Shown piece after piece: positions 25,950 through 35,592 of a DNA stretch of 64,000 nt. Made by a program: the position numbers and the translations under genes. Positions within the stretch are counted from its first letter, which is position 1. Each line of letters opens with the position of its first letter. Under the pieces are notes generated by a model. It saw only the letters and a list, made by a program, of their open reading frames with translations. It made no database searches and was not told the origin of the DNA. This DNA comes from Ralstonia pickettii (GTDB taxonomy: Bacteria > Pseudomonadota > Gammaproteobacteria > Burkholderiales > Burkholderiaceae), in assembly GCF_000607165.1 (NCBI RefSeq), contig NZ_JFZG01000010.1, forward strand, positions 1 to 64,000, in the 5' to 3' direction.

Positions 25950-27127
25950 CCCTGCCCCAGGATCAGGCTGGCGTTACTGCCGCCAAAAGCAAACGAGTTG
26001 CTCATTACGTACCGGCCGGCGCCCAGGCGGCGGGTGTCTTCGATCAGATCGAGCGTGGGCAGAGCGGGGTCGGCTTCGCCATCCCAGAGGTGGCGCGGCA
26101 GGGTGATGCCTTCATCGGCGAGCGTCAGCCATGCGAAGCCGAGTTCGGTGGCGCCTGCGGCGCCCAGCGTGTGCCCCGTCAGCGGCTTGGTGCCGCTGGT
26201 CGGCACACCCGCTGGAAAGACGTGCGCCATCAGATGCGCTTCCATCTCATCGTTCTTGCGGGTGGCGGTGGCGTGCAGGTTGACGTAGCCGATGGCGCTG
26301 ACATCGATGCCAGCATCCGCCAAGGCGGCACGCAGGGCGCTTTCAGCGCCGGCGCCGGTCGGGTCGGGCGCAGAAATGTGGTGGGCATCGCTTGATTCCC
26401 CCACACCCGCCAGCCGTACGGGGCCGCGTTCACGTGTCATCAGGAATACGGCCGCCCCTTCGCCGATATTGATACCGGCACGGTTGCGGCTCATGGGGTT
26501 GGTGCGCGCGGCGCTGGTCGATTCCAGCGAGGCAAAGCCCTGCAGCGTCAACTCACATAGCGAATCCGCACCCCCCACGACCACTGCGTCACACAGGCCT
26601 AGTTGCAGCAACCGGCGGGCCGAGGCGAAAGCCTTGGCGCTCGATGTGCAAGCGGTGGATACCGTATAAGCCGGACCAGTGGTGCCAAGTGCCGCAGCGG
26701 CGAACGGTGCCAGCGTGCCGATTTCCATTTGGCGATAGTCGAACGCGCGGGGAAGATTGCCGTGTTCTTTTGCATGGCGCAGCGCCGCCTCGGCAGCGTC
26801 GATGCCCGACGTGCTGGTCCCGAGGACGATGCCAATCCGGTGCGGGCCATACTGGGTGCGGGCCTGGTCCACCACGGGTTGAATCTGCGCGAGCGCGGCA
26901 AGCAGCAACCGGTTGTTGCGACAGTCGTAGGCGGACAAGTGCGCGGGCGGTTCGATCTCGAGTGCAGCCAAGGCGCGTCCGATCATGCCCGTTGAACCTT
27001 CCGGCCGGTCGACCGCCCCCATGCCAGGCGCATGCCCGGCTGCCAGGTTGCGGCGGATGGAATTCACGTCATCACCCAGCGCATTGACCATGCCGAGCGC
27101 ATGCAGATAAACAGGAGAAGCGGTCAT
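25946..27127 (-). CDS. Beta-ketoacyl-ACP synthase (KS 3)
   Basis: A 393-aa KS with Cys160 in VSTACTSSAKAF, His in YVNLHATATRKND and His in PLTGHTLGAAGA. It is shorter and more divergent than KS 1 and KS 2, resembling the KS of aryl-polyene clusters thought to start or extend the chain. The start is ATG 27127 (MTASPVYLHALGMVNALGDD), overlapping the end of the exporter gene; the frame upstream of this is a shadow of the exporter gene. Confidence 0.88.
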   Translation of the reverse strand: MTASPVYLHALGMVNALGDDVNSIRRNLAAGHAPGMGAVDRPEGSTGMIGRALAALEIEPPAHLSAYDCRNNRLLLAALAQIQPVVDQARTQYGPHRIGIVLGTSTSGIDAAEAALRHAKEHGNLPRAFDYRQMEIGTLAPFAAAALGTTGPAYTVSTACTSSAKAFASARRLLQLGLCDAVVVGGADSLCELTLQGFASLESTSAARTNPMSRNRAGINIGEGAAVFLMTRERGPVRLAGVGESSDAHHISAPDPTGAGAESALRAALADAGIDVSAIGYVNLHATATRKNDEMEAHLMAHVFPAGVPTSGTKPLTGHTLGAAGATELGFAWLTLADEGITLPRHLWDGEADPALPTLDLIEDTRRLGAGRYVMSNSFAFGGSNASLILGQG

Positions 27128-29541
27128 GATGGTCGATGTCTTACGGTGGGCATTCCGAGCGGCGCCAACGCAACCGCAATGACAATGCCCAGGGCAAGTG
27201 TCATGCCGAAGCTGCGCAGCACCGGCATGCCACTTGTACCCAGCAGGCCGAACGAGAGCAGCGTGGTGGACGCCGACAGCAACACGCCAACCCATACGCC
27301 ACCAATATCCGCGCGCTGCCGCGCACAACCTTCGCGCAGGAACACAGCGTAGTTGGCGCCGACGCCCAGCACCAGCATCAGGGCTAGCCAATGGAACAGG
27401 TTTAGCGGAATGCCCGCGTAGCCATACACAGCAAACGTGATGCCGACAGCGCAGACGACCGGCAAGGTCACGCGCACACCGGCGGCCACGCCATAGCGCA
27501 CGCAGAACAGCATGAGGATCAGGCTGAGCGCCCCAGCCAGCCACCAACCGCTATCGATGCGGTACGTGGCGAACAGGCGCGCGACGCTGGCGGGTTTGTC
27601 GACGAAGCGGATACCAGGGGTGGCATCGGCCAGTGCCGCCAACGCGGGCAACTGCGCCGACGTGACACCGGTCGGGATGACGATGGCGGCAAACATGCGC
27701 GGCGCACCGGCGCTCGACACTTGGCCTAACCAGAGGTGGCGATAGGGCTGCGACCAAGGCATCGCTAGCCATGCATCCACCGTAAGCGGGGCGCTCGGAG
27801 TGGTTTCAAATGCAGTCACGTACTTGGCGGCGATCTCGGGCCGAAAGCCAGCGTCCGTCAAGGTCGCGCGCAGGGCTTGCGGGTCAGCAGACACGCGTTT
27901 GCTCAGGCGGGCGCGGTCTTCCGCTTGTTGATGAGCGGAAGGCACGAACTGGGTGACTGATTGCACGCCTTTGAGCGAGGCACCTGCAATCGGCAGCTCC
28001 AGCTTGTGTTGCAGTGTTTCAGCACGTTGCAACACCTGCTCGGTGGAGTCGCCCTTCACAACGAAAAATTGGGTGCTGTTTTCTACGCCGATGGCTTCGC
28101 GCACGAAGGCCTCTTGTCGTGCCAGATCGGGGTCGCGCTGGATCAGCAGGTGGATGTCGTCGTCGCTGGTCAGGCGTAGCCATCCGGGCACGGCGGCCGC
28201 CGCAATGAGTGCCAGGCAAACCCAAGCACCCCGTCGCGTCAGTGCTGCCTGCCAGCGGCCCAGCCAACGCGCGGCGCGATCGTAGGTGCGGTATGGCTGT
28301 CGCTGCGCATTCGTCAGCAGTGCAGGCAACAGCGATGCCACTGACAAAAAGGCCGCTCCGATCCCAGCGATCGCAAAGCACGCAATCTGGCGCAGCGCCG
28401 GAAATGGCACGCCAACCAGGATCGCGTAGCCGAGCAGGCTTGTTGCAAGCGCCACCAGCAGTGCCGGCCGCACCTCGCGCGCGCTGCGTTGCGCGTCTTG
28501 CCCCTGGGCACCGAGGTGGCCGACGAAGTACTGAATGGAGTAATCCACCGCCTCGCCGATCAGGCTGGCGCCGAATACGAGCGTGAGGAGGTGCAGCTTT
28601 CCAAAGACCAGCATCGTTGCGGCCAACGCAAACACGATCCCAATGCCCGTGGACAGGAACCCGAGCAGCAGAAAGCGCGGCGAGCGGAAGACCCACAACA
28701 TCAGCAAAGCGATACCGAGCGTCGAGATGATGCCGATGCGATGCAGTTCCTGTTCCGAAGCGCTGCGCGCAGCGGCGGCATAGAAAACGGCGCCGGTGCG
28801 CACCAGAGTGACGTCCGGAAAGGTACGCGCCAATGATTGCTCAGCCTGTGCGACAGCGGTGCGGACGTCGGCCTGGGTTTGCCCATCGTAGGCAGAAGCG
28901 GCCAGCGTGCTGGTGACCAAGACGCTGGTGGTGTCACCGCGCCGGGTGATCAGCAGGTTGTCTTCCAGTTCGAGCCGCGTGGCGGCCAGCGGCAGGCCCG
29001 CCAGCCAGTGGCTGAGCCAGCCGAATGGGTCGTCAGCCAGCGGTGCGCTCAGACCGGCTTCGACCGGCGCGTACAGCCTTTGCGCGAGCAGTGTGGGCAG
29101 CGCGGTGGATGTGTCATCCAGTGCCGCGCGGTCTGCGGCGCTCAGCAGGCCGAATCGGTAAGGCAGATAGAAGCGGGTGATCTGCGCGGTATCGAATGGC
29201 GGCAACTGGGCAATCACGGTGCGAAACGCCTTGCTGCGCTTGAGTTGCGAACCAAACTGCATGGCAGCCGCTTTTGCATGGTCAGCGTTGCGGCTACTGA
29301 GCAGGAAGACCGCGCGGTCACCCAGTGATGCCGCCAGCGTATCGACAGCCTTTTCCGCAACCGGGTCGGCCTCGGTGTCCGGCAGCAACGACAGCAGGTT
29401 CGTTTGCAACGCCGTACCGTCGTGCAGGCGCAGGCCGCAATAGAGCAGGGCGGCCAGCACGACCGCCAGCCAGCCGAGCCGGATGCCCCACATTCGTCGG
29501 ACAGAGAGGGCCGGCCGATGCAACCCCAGCTCCAGCGTCAT
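27124..29541 (-). CDS. MMPL/RND-family exporter
   Basis: An 805-aa membrane protein with two halves. Each has one N-terminal helix, a large periplasmic loop and a bundle of helices (GIRLGWLAVVLAALLYCGLR at the start; FRSPRFLLLGFLSTGIGIVF; GASLIGEAVDYSIQYFVGHL; second half LALMLVLGVGANYAVFLREG). The GxxxDY/Y-type motifs in TM4 of each half match the MMPL exporters of aryl-polyene clusters. It probably moves the lipid-linked polyene across the inner membrane. It is followed by the KS 3 gene and preceded by the LolA-like gene, with minimal spacing. Confidence 0.87.
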   Translation of the reverse strand: MTLELGLHRPALSVRRMWGIRLGWLAVVLAALLYCGLRLHDGTALQTNLLSLLPDTEADPVAEKAVDTLAASLGDRAVFLLSSRNADHAKAAAMQFGSQLKRSKAFRTVIAQLPPFDTAQITRFYLPYRFGLLSAADRAALDDTSTALPTLLAQRLYAPVEAGLSAPLADDPFGWLSHWLAGLPLAATRLELEDNLLITRRGDTTSVLVTSTLAASAYDGQTQADVRTAVAQAEQSLARTFPDVTLVRTGAVFYAAAARSASEQELHRIGIISTLGIALLMLWVFRSPRFLLLGFLSTGIGIVFALAATMLVFGKLHLLTLVFGASLIGEAVDYSIQYFVGHLGAQGQDAQRSAREVRPALLVALATSLLGYAILVGVPFPALRQIACFAIAGIGAAFLSVASLLPALLTNAQRQPYRTYDRAARWLGRWQAALTRRGAWVCLALIAAAAVPGWLRLTSDDDIHLLIQRDPDLARQEAFVREAIGVENSTQFFVVKGDSTEQVLQRAETLQHKLELPIAGASLKGVQSVTQFVPSAHQQAEDRARLSKRVSADPQALRATLTDAGFRPEIAAKYVTAFETTPSAPLTVDAWLAMPWSQPYRHLWLGQVSSAGAPRMFAAIVIPTGVTSAQLPALAALADATPGIRFVDKPASVARLFATYRIDSGWWLAGALSLILMLFCVRYGVAAGVRVTLPVVCAVGITFAVYGYAGIPLNLFHWLALMLVLGVGANYAVFLREGCARQRADIGGVWVGVLLSASTTLLSFGLLGTSGMPVLRSFGMTLALGIVIAVALAPLGMPTVRHRPS

Positions 29542-30188
29542 CAGGGCGCTCCCAGCAGCGTGCGCTCGGCAGCGCTGGGCGCTTCCACACGCGTGCTGCC
29601 CGTGAACTCGATGCGTGTTTCATCGCCATTGGCTGACTGGATGCGGATACTCCGCACGTAGGTGTCGCCCGACAGATCCAGCCCGCGCAGTGCCTGTGCC
29701 AATTGCGGCTGGGCTGGGGTCAACTTCAGATGCCAGCGGCTGACGTTGCCTTGTGCATTGACGTTGAACTGGGAGTAGAGCGCGGACAGGTCGCCCGTGA
29801 GCATCGCGCGCATCATGCGCGAGACCTGCGCTACACCAGCGGCGTTGCGCGCGCCACGCGTCGGCCGGTCGTTGGCATCCAGCACGGTGACACCCGAGTC
29901 GGTCATCACATACGTCATGCGGGTCGGCTGCTCGATGCGCCAGACTGCGCCCAGATCGCGCAAGAACAGCAGCGTGCCGCTGCTTACCAGCGGCTTCTGC
30001 ATGGCCTGCAGCGATTGCGTTTGTACGAACTGCGCGCGTACGCCACGTGCCTGTGCCAATTGCGCAGCGACTTGCGAGACGAGTGTGCTGCCCGGCGATA
30101 CTTCGCTCGGTGTCGCGCTGGCGAGTGTGCACGTCCCCAGCATCAGCGCGGTAATCCACGCGCGCACGATAGCGTTCAGCCCAACCAT
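29541..30188 (-). CDS. LolA-like outer-membrane lipoprotein carrier family protein
   Basis: A 215-aa periplasmic protein with a signal peptide (AIVRAWITALMLGTCTLASA) and LolA-type features: AQLAQARGVRAQFVQTQSLQ, KPLVSSGTLLFLRDLGAVWR and IEQPTRMTYVMTDSGVTVLD. It would shuttle the hydrophobic product, or a lipid-linked form, from the MMPL exporter to the outer membrane. The ATG at 30188 overlaps the thioesterase gene by 13 nt. Longer frames upstream are shadows of that gene. Confidence 0.85.
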   Translation of the reverse strand: MVGLNAIVRAWITALMLGTCTLASATPSEVSPGSTLVSQVAAQLAQARGVRAQFVQTQSLQAMQKPLVSSGTLLFLRDLGAVWRIEQPTRMTYVMTDSGVTVLDANDRPTRGARNAAGVAQVSRMMRAMLTGDLSALYSQFNVNAQGNVSRWHLKLTPAQPQLAQALRGLDLSGDTYVRSIRIQSANGDETRIEFTGSTRVEAPSAAERTLLGAP

Positions 30189-30610
30189 GCGCGCTCCACA
30201 CGTTCGATCATCACGGGCGGCGAGACGAACTGCAGTTCGCCGGTGCGGGCGCATACGGCTACCTGCGTGGTGGTTCCCTTGGTCAGCCGGGTGCCGGATG
30301 CGCAATCGACGATCTCGTAGCCGATCTTCAGGCGGTTCTCGTACTCCAGCAGCGTTGCGCGCACCTCGATCTGTTGGCCGTAAGTTGCCGGCTTGATGTA
30401 CTTCAGGTGTGCTTCGACAACGGGCCATAGGTAGCCGGAGTCGCGCATCTCGCGGTAATCGTAGTCGAAGCGGCGCAGCAGCGCGGCACGGCCGATCTCG
30501 AAGTACTTCAGGTAGTGACCATGCCAGCAGACGTCCATGGCGTCGACGTCGTGAAACGGCACCTCAACCTGGGCGCTGGCGGCCAGTGGCGGCAGGTCGC
30601 GGGAAGTCAT
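30176..30610 (-). CDS. 4-hydroxybenzoyl-CoA thioesterase family (YbgC-like)
   Basis: A 144-aa hotdog thioesterase with the signature VPFHDVDAMDVCWHGHYLKY (Asp and His positions kept), then IGRAALLRRF. It could release acyl chains from ACP or edit stalled intermediates. It overlaps the LolA-like gene by 13 nt and the ammonia-lyase gene by 4 nt. Confidence 0.87.
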   Translation of the reverse strand: MTSRDLPPLAASAQVEVPFHDVDAMDVCWHGHYLKYFEIGRAALLRRFDYDYREMRDSGYLWPVVEAHLKYIKPATYGQQIEVRATLLEYENRLKIGYEIVDCASGTRLTKGTTTQVAVCARTGELQFVSPPVMIERVERAWLG

Positions 30611-32205
30611 GCTGGCATTTCCTGTTGGTTGTCTGCGTTGGTGAGCAGGCCACGCTCGATGGCGAGCGTCAGTGTGCGCAGATCGGCTTCCAGTGGGCGG
30701 TCTTCGCTCACGAATGCCGACATGGCGCTGATACGCTCCACGAACGCCTGCACGGGTGCCGGCACCTGCGTGTACGGGTCAAGCTGACAGCGCAATCGCA
30801 CTGCCTGCACAGCTGCGAGCGTATGCGCGGCTGCCACCTGTTCCGTTAGCTCCAGCACGCGCAGACAATCACGCGCGGCAATCGTGCCCATGCTGACCTT
30901 GTCCTGGTTATGCGCTTCCGTTGATCGCGAGAAGACGCTGGCCGGCATGGTGTGCTTGAGCGCTTCGGCCGTCCAGGCTGATGACGAGATCTGCACGGCT
31001 TTGAAACCGTGGTTGATCGGTGCACGCTCGGCGGTGGCGCCCGACAGGTTGCGCGGCAAACCGTTGTTGAATTTGTCGTCCACCAGGAGCGCAAACTGGC
31101 GGTCCATCAGGTCGGCCAGGTTGGCAACGGCTGTTTTGAGCGCGTCCATCGCGAACGCGATGTGCCCACCATAGAAGTTGCCGCCGTGCAGGATCTCCTG
31201 CGCGTCGGGATCGACCAGCGGGTTGTCGTTGGCGCTGTTGAGTTCGTTCTCGATGTCGCGGCGGATCCACGACTGCGCGTCGCGCGCCACGCCGATCACA
31301 TGCGGAGCGCAGCGGATCGAATAGCGATCTTGCACGCGGTGCGCCGAAGCGTCATCCCAGTCGGCCAGATCCGCGCGAATCCATCCGGCAACTTCCGCCT
31401 GCCCCGCATGTGGCTTGGCCGCGAAGATGGTCGGGTGGAAGTGCGCAGCGCGCCCATCGAGTGCCACCGTGGCCAAGGCCGTCAGTCGAGAAGACAGGCG
31501 AATCAGTTGCTCTGCGCGGGCGTAGGCCAGACACGCCAGACCAGTCATGACCGCAGTGCCGTTCATCAGCGCAAGCCCCTCTTTCGGGGCCAGGGTGATG
31601 GGCGAGTGGCCGATCTGGTGCCACACGCCGGCGGCGGGCTGCACATGGTTGTTGAAAAGCACGTCGCGCTCGCCGACCAGCGTGGCAGCCACGTACGACA
31701 GGGGCGTCAGGTCACCGCTGGCGCCCACCGATCCCTCGGCCGGAATGCGCGGCAGGATGCGGTGGTTGATCAGGTCGGCCAGGCGCTGCAGCAGCACATA
31801 CCGGACACCCGAATAGCCGTGGGCCAGCGAGTTCAGTCGTGCAGCCACCACGGCCAGCGTTTCAGCCGGCTCCAGGTGGCGGCCCATGCCGCAACCGTGA
31901 TAGCGCGTGAGCTGCAGCGGCAGAGCTTCAACCAGCGCCATCGGCACACTTACTTGGCACGCATCGCCGTAGCCTGTGTTGACGCCGTAGATGGTTGCGC
32001 CTTCGGCCAGCCGTTGGCACAGGAACTGCGCACCACGTTCGATGCGATCGCGCCACGCGGCATCGGCGCAGAGCGAAACCGGCTGCTGGTCGCGCGCAAT
32101 GGCAACGACGTCTTCAATCGTCAGATGACGGTTGCCGATGACAACGCCGAGCCGTTGGGCGGGCGCATTGACTTGCGCGGGCACGTTCAAATCGTGTTCA
32201 GCCAT
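30607..32205 (-). CDS. HAL/PAL/TAL-family aromatic amino acid ammonia-lyase
   Basis: A 532-aa MIO enzyme. The Ala-Ser-Gly triad that cyclises to the MIO cofactor is at 162-164 (GASGDLTPLS), and the YGVNTGYGD loop with the catalytic Tyr is at 73-81. Family enzymes remove ammonia from His, Phe or Tyr. In a polyene cluster the natural guess is an aryl-acrylate starter (cinnamate or 4-coumarate). The residues that usually separate TAL (His-Leu), PAL (Phe-Leu) and HAL (Ser-His) fall in LTRYHGCGMG, which matches none cleanly, so the substrate is open. The start is ATG 32205, overlapping the upstream gene by 8 nt. Confidence 0.88.
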   Translation of the reverse strand: MAEHDLNVPAQVNAPAQRLGVVIGNRHLTIEDVVAIARDQQPVSLCADAAWRDRIERGAQFLCQRLAEGATIYGVNTGYGDACQVSVPMALVEALPLQLTRYHGCGMGRHLEPAETLAVVAARLNSLAHGYSGVRYVLLQRLADLINHRILPRIPAEGSVGASGDLTPLSYVAATLVGERDVLFNNHVQPAAGVWHQIGHSPITLAPKEGLALMNGTAVMTGLACLAYARAEQLIRLSSRLTALATVALDGRAAHFHPTIFAAKPHAGQAEVAGWIRADLADWDDASAHRVQDRYSIRCAPHVIGVARDAQSWIRRDIENELNSANDNPLVDPDAQEILHGGNFYGGHIAFAMDALKTAVANLADLMDRQFALLVDDKFNNGLPRNLSGATAERAPINHGFKAVQISSSAWTAEALKHTMPASVFSRSTEAHNQDKVSMGTIAARDCLRVLELTEQVAAAHTLAAVQAVRLRCQLDPYTQVPAPVQAFVERISAMSAFVSEDRPLEADLRTLTLAIERGLLTNADNQQEMPA

Positions 32206-33919
32206 GGGCGTCCATGTTCTTGGTGGCGTTGGGGCGCGCCCAAAAATCGAAAAAATTGAACCATTGGAAAGAGGCCTTGCGGCAATAGTGTTCCAGCCGC
32301 TCTGCGTAACGCTGGGCCAATGCGCCAAGGTGGCGTGCGCGCTCGGCACGCGGTAGCGCAACGTGCTCGGCAAATGGCTCGAAATACAGGGTATGGTCCT
32401 GCCCCGTCTTTAGGCAAAAGAACAGGTACACCGGGCAGCCCAGCGCGTGTGCCAGAACGTATGGGCCCTGTGCGAATTGTGCAGGTGCGCCCAGAAAGCG
32501 GGCCTCCACCGTGCGGCCGGATTCGTGTGCGGGCACCCGGTCGCCCACGATCACCAGCAGTTCGCCGGCGTCGATGCGCTCTTGCATCAGCATGGCTGTG
32601 GCTGGGCCGAAGTCGGTCACTTGCATCAGGTGCGAGACGACATCCGGATGCGCTTGTGCCAGCACGTGGTTAAAGCGCTGCGCATGCTCGGTGTAGACCA
32701 CCGCAGTTACCTTGGCGAGGCCATTGCGGGCAGCCAGCGCGCGCGTCATTTCCAGGTTGCCCAGGTGCGCGCCAATGACCAGTGCGCCACGACCGCTGGC
32801 AACGAGTGCTTCGAATGCGGTCGGGTCATCAAAGCGCACGCGTTCATTTTTGACCTGCCCCGACCATGCGGCCAGCTTGTCTAGCCCCGACTGCGCAAAC
32901 GCGATCATGTGGCGGTATGCACTAAGCCAACCCGGTTGCGGCATGCCTGTACCCGGCGACACCGAATGCAAGCGGGTGAAGTACTGCCGCGATGCCTCTC
33001 GCGCCGCACGCCCGGTTATCAGGAAATACGCGACGATCGGGTATAGCCACAACGAAGTGAGGCGTGTGCCGAACAGGCGGCAGCTCAGCGCAAGAAGTTG
33101 CATGCCGAACTGGCTCCCACGCTCGGCCACGCGCCACCAACCTTGCGTCGTGGTTGATGCCGAAGAATGACGCCAGCGCGGCAAGCATTTTCCGGCCAGC
33201 AGCATCGGAAAACGCAGCAGCATGCCGGCCACCAGCCGCGTGTGGCTCTTGCTGATGCGGATGTTGTCCCACAGCACGTCAAAGTGCGACAGCCCGCCGC
33301 GTTCATACGTCACGCGCGTGGGCAGCGTGATGATGCGCGCCCGGCGCCAGTGCAGGCGTACCAGAATCTCGATATCGAAATCCATGCGGGTGGGCAGCGC
33401 CACGTCATCCATCAGCTTGCACGCCAGCGCCAACGGGTAGATGCGGAAGCCACACATCGAATCCCGGATGTCGAATGACAGCGTTTCGATCCACACCCAC
33501 ACGTGCGTGAGGTAGCGGCCGTACAGGCGCGACCTGGGCACGCTTTCGTCGTAGACCGGGCGGCCGAGGATGATGGCGTCGGGCGCGGAAATGGCGGCGG
33601 CAAGAAAGCGAGGTACGTCGCCCGCATCGTGCTGGCCGTCGGCGTCGATCTGCAGGGCGTGGGTATAGCCGGCAGCGTAGGCCGCACGCAGACCGGCCAT
33701 CACAGCTGCGCCCTTGCCGCCGTTTTCCGGTAGCCGCAGCAGCGTGACTTGTTGTGCGTACTGCTGTGCGAGCGCGGCCAGCACGGATTGCGTGGCCGCG
33801 TTGCTGCCGTCGTCGACGATGAGGATCGGCAGCCCGTGGATCAACAGGTTTGCGACGGTGTTGCCGATCGCATCCTTGTGGTTGTAGATCGGGATGACGA
33901 TGACCGTGTTCGGGCTCAC
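32198..33919 (-). CDS. Glycosyltransferase family 2 - LPLAT acyltransferase fusion
   Basis: A 573-aa fusion. Residues 1-230 form a GT2 domain (VIVIPIYNHKDAIGNTVANL, IDADGQHDAGDVPRFL with the D-x-D-like site, FRIYPL). Residues about 300-570 form a lauroyl/LPLAT acyltransferase-like domain (ALVIGAHLGNLEMTRALAAR, with the H-x-x-x-x-E motif as HLGNLE; VGDRVPAHESGR). It could attach the polyene acyl group to a sugar or lipid acceptor at the membrane. The start is GTG 33919, overlapping the stop of the ligase gene (GTGA). This fusion is found in aryl-polyene clusters; the acceptor is unknown. Confidence 0.85.
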   Translation of the reverse strand: MSPNTVIVIPIYNHKDAIGNTVANLLIHGLPILIVDDGSNAATQSVLAALAQQYAQQVTLLRLPENGGKGAAVMAGLRAAYAAGYTHALQIDADGQHDAGDVPRFLAAAISAPDAIILGRPVYDESVPRSRLYGRYLTHVWVWIETLSFDIRDSMCGFRIYPLALACKLMDDVALPTRMDFDIEILVRLHWRRARIITLPTRVTYERGGLSHFDVLWDNIRISKSHTRLVAGMLLRFPMLLAGKCLPRWRHSSASTTTQGWWRVAERGSQFGMQLLALSCRLFGTRLTSLWLYPIVAYFLITGRAAREASRQYFTRLHSVSPGTGMPQPGWLSAYRHMIAFAQSGLDKLAAWSGQVKNERVRFDDPTAFEALVASGRGALVIGAHLGNLEMTRALAARNGLAKVTAVVYTEHAQRFNHVLAQAHPDVVSHLMQVTDFGPATAMLMQERIDAGELLVIVGDRVPAHESGRTVEARFLGAPAQFAQGPYVLAHALGCPVYLFFCLKTGQDHTLYFEPFAEHVALPRAERARHLGALAQRYAERLEHYCRKASFQWFNFFDFWARPNATKNMDAHG

Positions 33920-35592
33920 GCAGCCTCCCGATGGACCAGTACGCCCGAGGCGCAATCACGGGCGCCGAGTCGGGCAGTGAAGCGTACGCGGCTGCGATCC
34001 GGCTCGTGCACGAGGCGCAGCGACACCACGGCACCCGGAGGTACCGGCGCCATGAACTTCAGTTGGTCGATTGACGTAATCGTACGTACTGCGCTGTTAC
34101 GGGCAGCGGCCAGGCTCACAGTCCAGTCGATGAGCACCACACCGGGCAGGATCGGGAGGCCAGGAAAGTGGCCCGCGAAATGCACGAGATCGTGGCTGAC
34201 GCGCAGCTCGTAGTGATCGCTGTCGGCATCGCTCACATGGGAGAGCGTTTCGAAGCCCTCGGCGCCCGGCCGGAACGCAGCGGCCACGGTTGCCGCGGGC
34301 AATTTGCCGCGCGCGTCTATCGGCATGGCCATGCAGAAGCGCCAGCGGCGCGGGATCAACGTGGGCTCGGTGTAGGCGGACAGGTGCCGGCGCAGCGTCT
34401 TGGCCAGCGCCACGCGGCCCTGTGCGCGCAGCGCCTGCGCGCCAGCCGGCGTGAGTGCGACCAGCGCGCCCAATCGGTCGCGTGACGTCCCCGTTAGCAA
34501 CGTTGCCGCTGCCCGCGCCACAAACGGATGCTCACCCAACCACGCTTCGACTTCTGGCAGCGAGACACGCTTGCCGTCAACCTTGACGACGCGGTCCAAT
34601 CTGCCACGCAGGACGAAGCGGCCACTGTCGTCAAACGCGATCGCGTCATCGGTGCGGTGCCATTCACGGTGGGGTAGATGCGGCGAGCGTACGGCAAGCG
34701 CGCCGTCGTCTTCCTGGCGGACTTCGATGCTGCCGAACGGCTGCCATGCATGGGAGCGGTCCTGACGGCGCCAGGCGATGCCGCCGGTTTCCGTGCTGCC
34801 GAACACTTCGATGGGTGCACTTCCATGTGCATCTGCAAACGCCGTTGCTGCAGCCGCATCCAATGGGCCACCAGACGAAAACACGGTTGGGAGTGCCGGC
34901 AGCGTATCGAAACCCGAAAGCAACGGCCATCGCGCCAGTTGGGTCGGGCTGGAGACCAACGCGGCAGCGGGTTGCAACATCAGGGCACGCTGCAATGCGG
35001 AGGGTTCGGTAACGGTCTGCCGACTGAATGCGCGCCCGGCGGCCAACGGCCAGAACACGCGGAACAGCAGCCCGTAAATATGGTGATGGGGCACGCTGGC
35101 CAGCACCACGCCGCTGCCCATCTGCGGACCCCACTGCTGTTCAAGTGTTAAGACTTCCGCATCGAATTGCGCGAGCGTCTTACGGATAGGCTTGGGCGCG
35201 CCGGTGCTACCTGAGGTGTACAGCGTGATCGGTACATCCGGATGGATTGTGCTGAGCGTCACGCCTTCGGCATGCGCGCCGATGGTCGGGAGGTCGGTAT
35301 CGGTGATGAGCACGTCGTACGCGTCTGCCAGCGTGCCGAGATAGGCAGGCGCGGCGCTGGCGGGAATCACGACATGCTTGCCGCATGCAAACAACGCAAA
35401 CAGCGCGCATGCGAAATCGAACGGATCGTCGACGCACAGCGCGTAGCGTGTCGCCTGCTGGCCAGCGAACACCGCTGAGCAGGCCGCTACACGGGCACGA
35501 AAGACGCCGGATGTTATGGATTGCCGGCCATCGGCGCAGATGGCAGTGTCAACAGGCTGCGCAGCCGACAGCAGGGCGTGGAGGGCAATCAT
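33916..35592 (-). CDS. AMP-dependent acyl ligase fused to a C-terminal hotdog dehydratase domain
   Basis: A 558-aa protein. Residues 1-435 are an ANL adenylating domain (P-loop-like ITLYTSGSTGAPKPIRKTL, EVFGSTETGGIAWR, HRTDDAIAFDDSGRFVLRGR, DRVVKVDGKRVSLPEVEAWL). The last 110 residues are a hotdog domain with HFAGHFPGLPILPGVVLID. The ligase part would load an aryl acid, for example from the ammonia-lyase, onto CoA or ACP as starter; the hotdog part resembles the second dehydratase of aryl-polyene clusters. The adenylation Lys (GKLP) is present near 461. The start is ATG 35592, overlapping the upstream gene by 4 nt. Confidence 0.87.
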   Translation of the reverse strand: MIALHALLSAAQPVDTAICADGRQSITSGVFRARVAACSAVFAGQQATRYALCVDDPFDFACALFALFACGKHVVIPASAAPAYLGTLADAYDVLITDTDLPTIGAHAEGVTLSTIHPDVPITLYTSGSTGAPKPIRKTLAQFDAEVLTLEQQWGPQMGSGVVLASVPHHHIYGLLFRVFWPLAAGRAFSRQTVTEPSALQRALMLQPAAALVSSPTQLARWPLLSGFDTLPALPTVFSSGGPLDAAAATAFADAHGSAPIEVFGSTETGGIAWRRQDRSHAWQPFGSIEVRQEDDGALAVRSPHLPHREWHRTDDAIAFDDSGRFVLRGRLDRVVKVDGKRVSLPEVEAWLGEHPFVARAAATLLTGTSRDRLGALVALTPAGAQALRAQGRVALAKTLRRHLSAYTEPTLIPRRWRFCMAMPIDARGKLPAATVAAAFRPGAEGFETLSHVSDADSDHYELRVSHDLVHFAGHFPGLPILPGVVLIDWTVSLAAARNSAVRTITSIDQLKFMAPVPPGAVVSLRLVHEPDRSRVRFTARLGARDCASGVLVHREAA

